Assembly: GCA_038373885.1 (NCBI GenBank)
Contig: JAWZYV010012265.1
Span: forward strand, 62,001-126,000
Origin: Cheiracanthium punctorium
Lineage: Eukaryota; Arthropoda; Arachnida; Araneae; Cheiracanthiidae
DNA: 64,000 nt
Direction of reading: 5' to 3'
In this document: positions 57,351 through 64,000 of the stretch, in pieces
How positions within the stretch are numbered: the first letter of the stretch is position 1
Layout of the letters: the number at the start of each line of letters is the position of its first letter
Position numbers and translations under genes: made by a program
The notes under the pieces: generated by a model
Databases searched by the model: none
What the model saw: only the letters and a program-made list of their open reading frames with translations
What the model was told of the DNA's origin: nothing

Positions 57351-57900
57351 AATTTCTTATTCTCTTTCTTTCTTTTTGGTTTTTGTGTGTATGTTTCTGT
57401 CTTTCCTTTATGTTTATTATTATTTATATTTATTTTGTTTTTAAATTTTAATTTTAAAAATTAAAAATTGCGTTGTTCTGTATATGTATTTATATAAAAA
57501 AAATTATTTGTGTTTTTATGTTATTTTTGCCTTTTGTTCGTTCTGTTTTCTATTGTTTTTTCGGTTTTTGTGTGCGTTTTTGTGTTCGTGTTGTGTTCTT
57601 TCATGCTTTTTATTAATATTGTTATTATTTTTTATTTATGTATTTTTTTGTCCTTATTTTATTCTTTTTTTTTTATTCCATCACGTTTTCTCCCCTTCCT
57701 TTAATCTCCGTGGTTTCTCGCCTTTTCTTTTTTCCAAGTGGCAACATGCTTGTTTGTTTATCTTTTCAGTTCCCACTGTTTTGTGAGACGAACGGCTTTG
57801 AATGAAGAAGAGTGAACGAATTTTCAGTCGAAACGATCGTATCTTTCTATAAGTATCATTTTATGTGTGTTTTTTATATAAAGTTTTCATATGTTTTGCA
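57192..57900 (+). other. Pyrimidine-rich 3' region of the Penelope copy, with (CT)n
   Basis: T/C-rich DNA containing a (CT)n run at about 57305-57348. It closes with TTTTCAGTCGAAACGATCG and TATCTTTCTATAAGTATC near 57820-57860, which resembles the 3' end of this group. The long frames here are low-complexity Phe/Ser/Leu and are not believed. Confidence 0.45.
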
Positions 57901-58855
57901 GTTTTTTAACGTTCCGTCATGCCACTAATTTTGACATGCCTTAACACATAATAGAAATTTTTAAAACTTTTTTTTCTGTGAAAAAAGTAAGAAATTGGAG
58001 TTTTTCTAAGGAATTTTGGGGAGAGAAAAAGGTGGGGAAGAAATAAAGGCATTATTTAATTTATTTATATGTTAGATTTATAAGAAATGTTAGGAAAGAA
58101 AAGGAAAAATATAAATACAATCTTTAATTTATTGATATGTTAGATAAAACATACAGAGCCGGCCCGAGCAAATTTGGTGATCTAGGCGAAAAGTTTTAAC
58201 GGCAACCTCCTTAATTACGCCACTAACCAAAGGTGACTAACCAGTCAAAGGTTCTATCATCCAGCCAAAGTGTCAAATGGCAATGCCATGTGCCATATCC
58301 CCCCCCCTCCCGTGAATCTCTCGCGGCAGTGGTTAATCGAGTTTAGCGCTCGGGGTAGAACGCCTCAGTTACGTCACTGTCCTATTGGGTAAAGTCTCTT
58401 GATTTAATACCAGGAACGGGCTGGCTCTAAAATTTTGGTAGGGAAAACGTTATTAACGGTTCAGTCCATTAACAGAAAAGGGAATTTTTTTTGAAAGAGA
58501 GGGAAGGGAAAGGATTTTTAAAAACGGCCGAAATTACATGCAGCTGTGTGGAATTTTCCACGCCGTCTACTTAGCCAGTTCGCTACTGCCTGATAAGGAG
58601 AGAGAGATGGACTAAAGGATGAGCTGGGCAGCGCGAACAAGTTGCTCCCCCCCTCCCCTCAGGTGAGACTAAAAAAAGTCCGGTGCTTGGCTAGTACCGC
58701 CCTTCTATGTTCGACGCCCAAGTCTGTAGCCTAGTATGGCCTACTATTACCTATATGGTATGGCCGACCCTGAAAACATATTGGTCTTATGAAGTGTACG
58801 TGTTCATGTTATGTGGTAAATGGTTAATTTCTTTTCTTATGCAAAGAATAACTCT
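57901..58855. other. No gene recognised
   Basis: CAGAGCCGGCCCGAGC (58155) looks like a lone hAT-type end. 58290-58700 has C-runs and balanced composition without a recognisable frame. Confidence 0.45.
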
Positions 58856-58859
58856 TGTT

Positions 58860-59495
58860 GTAACTCCTAATCCTAAAACTTTTGCAGCGGCTGCTCGAGA
58901 AAATCCAGAAGACCAGGAAGTCATTATTCTCAATCCAAAGGATGTTTCAACTTCTTCGGACGATCTAAGAAAATCTCAAAATAGCATAGATAATTTAAAA
59001 CAAATTATAACTGAAGCCAAACAAACACTTCAAGATGGTCTACTCATAAAAGGTAAAAACAACGACACAACCAAAAAATTACTAGCAAAGCTTCAAGCAA
59101 ATTAGAATCTACAAACATTAGCCAGCATCAATTTAAAAAGACCTATCCTACAAAAATTGTGCTCTTCGATTCACCATTAGAATTAACGATATCAGATATA
59201 AAGGAGGTTATGTCTAGACAGTATTCAATTTATCCAAATCATATCCAAGTTTTAAAATCTTTTGATGGTAAACATAATAACAAAAACTTCATTAAAAATA
59301 TAAATAGCTGGTGTTTGATCAATTTCAAGCTGAGCCAACTAAAGGAGCTCGTAGACGAAGAAAGATGTTTTCACTCTCAGACTTATGGGCACGTTACCAA
59401 ACTTTTAACGAATGAAAATAAATAACTAGTCTGCGCTAAATGCTCAGAAATCATCCGACCTATGACTGCCATGAAGAGAACTATAGATGAATAAT
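58860..59495 (+). pseudogene. LINE ORF1 (gag-like) protein, frameshifted
   Basis: The first frame (to TAG 59103-59105) carries EDQEVIILNPKD, SSDDLRKSQNSIDNLKQII and AKQTLQDGLLIKGKNNDTTK. This is the RRM-like N-terminal part of I/Jockey-type ORF1 proteins, which bind the element's RNA. A one-base frame change near 59100 moves the continuation to the frame ending 59425 (PTKIVLFDSPLELTISDIKE..., CFHSQTYGHVTKLL). The CCHC knuckle at its end is degraded: a Ser replaces the second Cys and another Cys is missing. A last VCAKCSE piece lies beyond the stop. It could belong to the same LINE family as 33340-34385; neither copy is active. Confidence 0.75.
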
Positions 59496-59872
59496 CTGTC
59501 ACCAGGACAATCTTCATAAAAAAAACTCGCTATGACACTGATCATCCTGCTTACAGTAGGGGATGTCTAATTTTTAAAATGTATTTTAAACGTGCGCAGG
59601 AAGCAAACAAAAAGTAACTTTTCTTATTCATGTTTTCCTTTTAAAATATATATAGATGAAAATAGCACAAATGAATCTACGAGACATTAATCGCAAACTG
59701 CGCAAGCAATAACACCTCTGATACAGCAAAATTACACAATAGAATTATTGCAGATTCAGATTAATTAGCATTTCTTATAGTCTATTCCATTTTTCTTATA
59801 TATATATATATTTTTTTTTTACTTTTTTTGAGAATTTTTAAATTGTCACTTTACAATATATATATATATATT

Positions 59873-59903
<31 letters not shown>

Positions 59904-60326
59904 CTGTGTGTGGTTTTGGTTTTTCCATTCAAAATTTCTTTTCTTTTTTAAGCATCAAATTTTAGGCCTTATGCTTACTTCCTATTCAAAATTTTTGTAC
60001 TATTTTATGTCTTTTCCAAATAACTGTAATGCTAGCTGCTCTCATGAAGTTGTATCTTGTTCAGTTATCAAAACTTACCATTCTCTGTAATTCTTGGTAC
60101 TATTTTTTCTCTCTTCTCTTCCCCTCCTTCCTTTTACAGTCTGTATATAGGAAACCTAATTTTATTGTATTTACGTATTTTTTGACTTACATCCCTCTGT
60201 ATAGGGTAATTTATCTCGTACTCAAGCAATATTTTTTATGAGTACGTGTTTTACTTTCTCATATTTCAACTTTATACTATTTTTAGATACAGTGATTTCC
60301 GTTAATCTAGATTTTTGTCTTTTCAG
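59496..60326. other. Intron end with TA, CT and GT microsatellites
   Basis: Repeats (TA)n at 59797-59811, TA/CT/GT at 59856-59912. After that, T-rich DNA leads into the acceptor at 60326. Confidence 0.6.
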
Positions 60327-60556
60327 TACTTGGAAGGAACAGGAATCAACAGCGTATCGATTCTGGGCCACTACACATCCTTCTCGTCGCCTATGCTAGA
60401 ACTGGATCTTCATTCATGGGAGATTTGTTACAGAGCTTACCCAATTCTTTCTACCATTTCGAACCTGTCCATTTTATTCGAGACAATGTTCTCAATGATA
60501 GCTTTGACGATGCACGAAATCTTCTAGAACGATTATTTCTGTGCAACATATCTCAG
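60327..60556 (+). CDS. Carbohydrate sulfotransferase, exon with PAPS-binding loop
   Basis: A 230 bp exon between acceptor TTTTTGTCTTTTCAG (60312-60326) and donor CAG|GTAAAA (60557). Read from 60329 it encodes 76 residues without a stop; its first two bases complete a codon split by the phase 1 intron from 42835, and it ends in phase 0. It contains HILLVAYARTGSSFMGDLLQ, the start of the sulfotransferase fold with the 5'-phosphosulfate loop (R-T-G-S-S-F), then SFYHFEPVHFI. This is characteristic of the CHST1/3/5/6-like Golgi enzymes that transfer sulfate from PAPS to Gal or GlcNAc/GalNAc O-6. Two N-glycosylation sequons (NDS, NIS) suit a lumenal protein. The second PAPS site (3'-phosphate loop) is not in this exon and must lie beyond the window. 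The overlapping frame starting at 60315 is a shadow. Confidence 0.9.
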
Positions 60557-60640
60557 GTAAAATATTCATATAATTGATACTACTAACTATATACTTTTGA
60601 TCAAACATGATAGTTGTCGTGAAGAAATCAATACATCAGC

Positions 60641-60781
60641 CATGGGCGCCGGCAGAATATTTCCCCGGGGGGGGGGGGGGCAAAGACTACTTCAACGTAT
60701 GGTTACCATGTTGGAAAGAGCAAAAAAGCAATTGAAAACACTGCATACAAAAATCCTTTCCCAATGCTGCCGACGCCCATG
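60641..60781. mobile_element. hAT-type MITE with perfect 8-bp TSD (ACATCAGC)
   Basis: The ends CATGGGCGCCGGCAG and, inverted, CATGGGCGTCGGCAG are flanked by ACATCAGC at 60633-60640 and 60782-60789. It is 141 bp long with a 14-base G-run. It lies 84 bp downstream of the sulfotransferase exon donor. Confidence 0.92.
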
Positions 60782-61304
60782 ACATCAGCAGACTTGCAGT
60801 TATTTTAGAATAACAATAGATTCAAATCGATGGCTGAATTTATGATCCCTTTTAGAACACCTTGGAAACTGTGGCCAAAGTTTTACTCAGATGAGTGATG
60901 GTAACCCCGACTAATGATTTTTCCTTTTCAGCATATTTTTTTCCTCATTTTAAAAATCTATAGTGCTACCATCTATTGTTAAGTATTACTTCCAAGTGTA
61001 ATTTATGTCCCCCGCTTTTCAATATCATGTTTCTGAAAATTAGATCACGGACCAGGAAATACTTACTAATGACAGGTATTTAATTAACTTAAAATGTATT
61101 ACTAAAAAATTACGATAGAATTCTTTTACATGTTAAAGTTTCGAATACGTAACAACAGATCGTACATGAAGAAAGAGGAAGATTTAAATAAACAACACCA
61201 TATGCGAAAAGAGGTAACAATTGTTTCGGGTTCAAATAAAGTAGCGTAATACTTCTTCGGGTGAAAAATGTTTCGATGGTTTTTGTTTACGAAGTAAATA
61301 AAAG

Positions 61305-61400
61305 GTTGCTCTCCTCACCGCTAATCGCTTAAGCACACGGTCATAGGTTTGATTCCCACTCATGCCCTGGTTGTTTTTGTCCCACACTTTCCTTTCTTCG
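61305..61400 (+). mobile_element. tRNA-like SINE fragment
   Basis: CGCTAATCGCTTAAGCACAC, then B-box GGTTTGATTCCC and CCTGGTTGTTTTTGTCC parallel the family C SINEs. Short and diverged. Confidence 0.35.
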
Positions 61401-61544
61401 TTCTTGTAACAACTGTCATTCTGTTGTCCGTTTTATTCGACGAGAATTAAAAGAGGGTTCTGGTGGCCGAGCAAACAAGCCCGAAAGTAAATTATCCAAA
61501 TATGCATAGTAATTTTAGCAGTAGCTAAACGGGGCTGATGCCCT

Positions 61545-61680
61545 ACCAGTGTCCGAGCGCATTTGCGCTCTCAACTGGGAGGAAAGTGCATGGTTCAAAA
61601 CCAAGTCATGTCCGCCTAACTAGCCGTTCGGAGTTTTCCATGGTTTTCTCTTAAACTTAGCCTAAGTACAGGTTAGGACT
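61545..61680 (+). mobile_element. tRNA-derived SINE, family A, copy 2 (truncated)
   Basis: GAGCGCATTTGCGCTCTCAAC head, B-box-like GGTTCAAAACC, then TAGCCGTTCGGAGTTTTCC and ACAGGTTAGGAC, matching 28485-28690. Homology stops abruptly at TAGAGATGGGG (61680), suggesting a later insertion there. Confidence 0.65.
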
Positions 61681-62640
61681 AGAGATGGGGAAAGAATGAA
61701 CATCCTGTTCTTTTAAACCTGTTCTCAAGAAAGAACGGGAACACCCTGTTCAGTGATCACGGCAAAAACATGTTCTCAGTTCATTAAGGTCCGACACTTC
61801 AAAATTGTATGGCAGGCAAGATCGTTGTAAAATGCCTTAAAGGTGAAATTTCTCATTAAAAGGCGTGATTAATATTTTTTTGCTAAGAAAAATTTAAATT
61901 CTGGGGGACCAGACCCCTTCTCCCCCCCTCCTACCCCCTCTCCTGTTCACACCTTGGCTACGTATCTGATGGTGGGGACAGAATTTCACAATTTTAGCTT
62001 TATCAAATTCTAAGTAATTGCAGAATCTGCAGAATCTATTTTGAGAAATAATGATAACGATGATGATTATCTGGAGGGGGGATAGAACTTTTAGCCCAAC
62101 CTACCATAATTTTAGAGTGGATCCGGGCTAAGAATAAGAAACTTTCTTATATGTTCAATACGAAAATGCACTCACAGGAAAACAATTCGTCAATTTTTAT
62201 TATTCCAGCCAAACTACTCAATTTCAATCAAAGTAAAAAATTTAATAATAAAGAAAATATGATAGTCTGAAACACAAATAAATCGAAAAAAATATTTTAT
62301 CAACGTCAAACATTAATATAAGCATTACACTATCTCCATATAAAACGCGCCTTCCCTTCATACGCTCTCAGTCATCTCCTTTTGGCTGAAAAAGAACCTG
62401 TTCCGAGGAGACCTCTCCTATTGACTGAAAAAGAACCAGTTCTTTGATCACGGCTGGGAGCTGGAACACCTAGTTCAGCGTTCTTTCGCGGAACGGAGAA
62501 AGAACGGAGAGCTAGGTGTTTTTTCGAGGAACGGAGAGAGCTGGTGTTCTTTTCGGAACGGAGTAAACAAGTGTTCTCTGGTGAACGGGGTGAAAGGTGT
62601 TCTTTTGCTTTAATTCCGTTCTGAGCTGAAAACAGGGTCT
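61681..62640. mobile_element. Unclassified element with repeated GGAACGGAG motifs
   Basis: The left boundary AGAGATGGGGAAAGAATG interrupts the SINE. The right part (62460-62635) has four or more diverged copies of GGTGTTCTTTTCGGAACGGAG. The left part has AAGAACGGGAACACCCTG, an inverted version of the same theme. The right boundary is unclear. Confidence 0.35.
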
Positions 62641-62775
62641 AAGTTGTGGACTTGGAGTCAGAAGTAAGGCCGTACTTAGAAAGGGGGTGGTCCTATGGGT
62701 TTGGACGTCTCTCCCTCGACGTTATTATATGTGTATGGTATTATATGTATATTATATGTATATGGTGTATTTATA

Positions 62776-63790
62776 CAGGGACGTAGCCAGAATTTTTTTT
62801 GGGGGGGTGAAGGTGGGGATGGTGAGGGGTATGAATTGCAGTGATGTATAAATGAACGAAATGTTTTCGCAATAGTTTAAAAAAATTAAAAATCTTGCTA
62901 CATAAGTTGAAAATTGGGTGTGGGGGATATATCCTGAAATTTCTGTCTGGGTATGGCCCAAGTCTGAAGCCATTTAAGCTGGATTTTCGGAGCCATGTAA
63001 TTTTATATGCCAAAGTCGTATTCATTTTCTTAAATCGGAGTCGGAACAATACTGAGCCTGATACTTACAGCTTTTTAAACGGAATGTCTTAATTTTTAAG
63101 CTGGAGCATGTACTTTTAAAGCTGCAACTGTACATATTTTTTTCTTTTTTGAGCTCTAAGAGCGTACCGACTATTTTGTGGGCTCCCCCATTGAAAATGG
63201 GCAGGTTCACACCGTGTATTTTTAACCTGAAGGCAACACAAGGATTTTTTTTTTTTTTTTTTTTGCTTGAGATGGACTTATTTAATATTTTGAATTAGAG
63301 CTAAAAATGTTTGTCGTTGGTTCAAAAGCCATATCTTTAAAGCTGGAGCCCGATACATATATTTTTATTTGTAGTTGTAGCCAAAGGAATTTTTTTTTAA
63401 AACCCGAGCGAAATCCATAACCTCTTGGAGCTAGACCTGGAACAATATATATTTTTTAAAAGGTGGAGCGAACGGTGAAAAAGGCTGAATTTTTCAGCAA
63501 ACGACTTCATCATTATTATTTTGTTAACAAAATTTTAAATTGGGGGGGCAGACTTTCTGATTCACCCCCTTGGGTACGGTCTTGCATGGGTGCTTAGATA
63601 GGGGACAAGGGGTCAGGGTCGTATCCAGAAAAAAAAATTATCCAGACAAAAGGGATCGGAGGGGGACCAAACGAAAGAAAAAGGCTGAATTTTTCACAAA
63701 GACTTCAACTTTATTATTTTGTTAACAAAATTTTAAATTTCGGGGGGAGGGGGGACCAGACCCCCTGGGTACGGCCTTGAAGGGGGTGCT
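62776..63790. mobile_element. hAT-like debris with a tandem duplication
   Basis: CAGGGACGTAGCCAGAAT at 62776 is a hAT-MITE-type left end, but no matching right end is in the window. GAAAAAGGCTGAATTTTTCA through GTTAACAAAATTTTAAATT and GGGTACGG(T/C)CTTG occurs twice (about 63475-63585 and 63678-63780). CAGGGTCGTATCCAG at 63615 is another end-like motif. Minus-strand frames here are not believed. Confidence 0.45.
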
Positions 63791-64000
63791 CTCTCTCCAG
63801 CTTTCGTTATAGTGAACACTTTTATAGTATTTTGAGTTTTTTTATCATTATTATTTTTGTATTAAAATGTTTGAAAGTCCGAAAAAAACTTCTACAACCC
63901 CCCCCCCTCCCATTCCTCTAAGAGTTACGACTATAGGGTCAAAGCTTGCGTTACTTAGGTGCATTGTGATAATGTGCCCGAGGTAACGTACTTCCCGACG

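Larger units (their letters stand above)
42836..60326 (+). other. Large phase 1 intron of the sulfotransferase gene
   Basis: 17.5 kb between donor GTACGT (42836) and acceptor TTTTTGTCTTTTCAG (60326). It is filled with Helitrons, hAT, TA- and TTAA-flanked MITEs, SINEs, a Penelope relic, a LINE ORF1 relic and microsatellites, listed separately. No other exon with matching phase was recognised inside. Confidence 0.65.
60557..64000 (+). other. Next intron of the sulfotransferase gene (continues past window)
   Basis: Starts with GTAAAATATT. No downstream exon (3'-phosphate loop or C-terminus of the enzyme) could be found to 64000; the content is MITEs and SINE debris listed separately. 60790-61300 is plain AT-rich DNA. 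Confidence 0.55.

Noticed and set aside
57192..57786. Long Phe/Leu/Ser-rich frames resembling membrane proteins
   Set aside because: They are translations of T/C-rich low-complexity DNA with a (CT)n run, downstream of the Penelope relic.
60315..60527. Plus-strand 70-residue open frame over the sulfotransferase exon
   Set aside because: It begins inside the polypyrimidine tract and is the wrong frame; the frame starting at 60329 is open through the exon and has the conserved PAPS loop.
1..64000. CRISPR arrays, bacterial operons, phage or viral genes
   Set aside because: No short regularly spaced repeats with unique spacers, no prokaryotic gene organisation; all tandem arrays have long units inside transposons.

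Overview
The window looks like eukaryotic, probably arthropod, nuclear DNA. It is AT-rich and full of poly(A), dinucleotide and homopolymer repeats. It has one interrupted protein gene with GT/AG introns and is crowded with transposon relics: mariner, hAT, piggyBac-type, Helitron, LINE, Penelope and tRNA-derived SINEs. The mix (Penelope GIY-YIG, DD41D and DD34D mariners, I/Jockey-like LINE, abundant MITEs) would fit an arachnid such as a spider, but that is inference. No prokaryotic genes, operons, CRISPR arrays or viral genes were seen.

The one host gene I can support lies on the plus strand. A 5' exon (42629-42835) has a short 5' UTR, a start codon behind an in-frame stop, and a type II signal anchor. 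A second exon (60327-60556) carries the PAPS-binding loop of a carbohydrate sulfotransferase of the CHST1/3-like Golgi family. The two exons have matching phase 1 boundaries and clean splice sites, and are separated by a 17.5 kb intron. The rest of the gene (3' PAPS-binding site and C-terminus) must lie beyond position 64000. A non-coding first exon must lie upstream of 42629 and was not identified.

Layout. 1-4420: a roughly 2.9 kb element with about 500 bp inverted arms, carrying a small hAT MITE in one arm and abutted by a 1.46 kb DD41D mariner with a broken transposase. 4480-11040: a foldback hairpin, a hairpin-ended repeat, two TA-flanked MITEs, a tandem duplication and a deleted mariner derivative. 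13800-18050: a nest of TA-, TTAA- and 8-bp-TSD MITEs, one of them a MITE within a MITE whose empty version exists at 35450-36340. 18350-18620: an orphan open frame of unusual composition. 20678-22887 and 29358-32545: reverse-strand Helitrons, one with a nine-unit minisatellite. 33003-34385: a possible 5S-derived SINE and a 5'-truncated LINE (RNase H and C-terminal region). 37750-40225: tandem-unit repeats ending in a hairpin. 41473-42189: an internally deleted DD34D mariner. 42629 onward: the sulfotransferase gene, whose large intron holds Helitrons, five MITE-type elements including piggyBac-like ones, two SINEs, a minisatellite, a Penelope GIY-YIG pseudogene and a LINE ORF1 pseudogene. 60557-64000: the next intron, with further hAT and SINE debris.

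All assignments come from reading the sequence. Family names rest on motif recognition, terminal repeats and target-site duplications; no database search was run.
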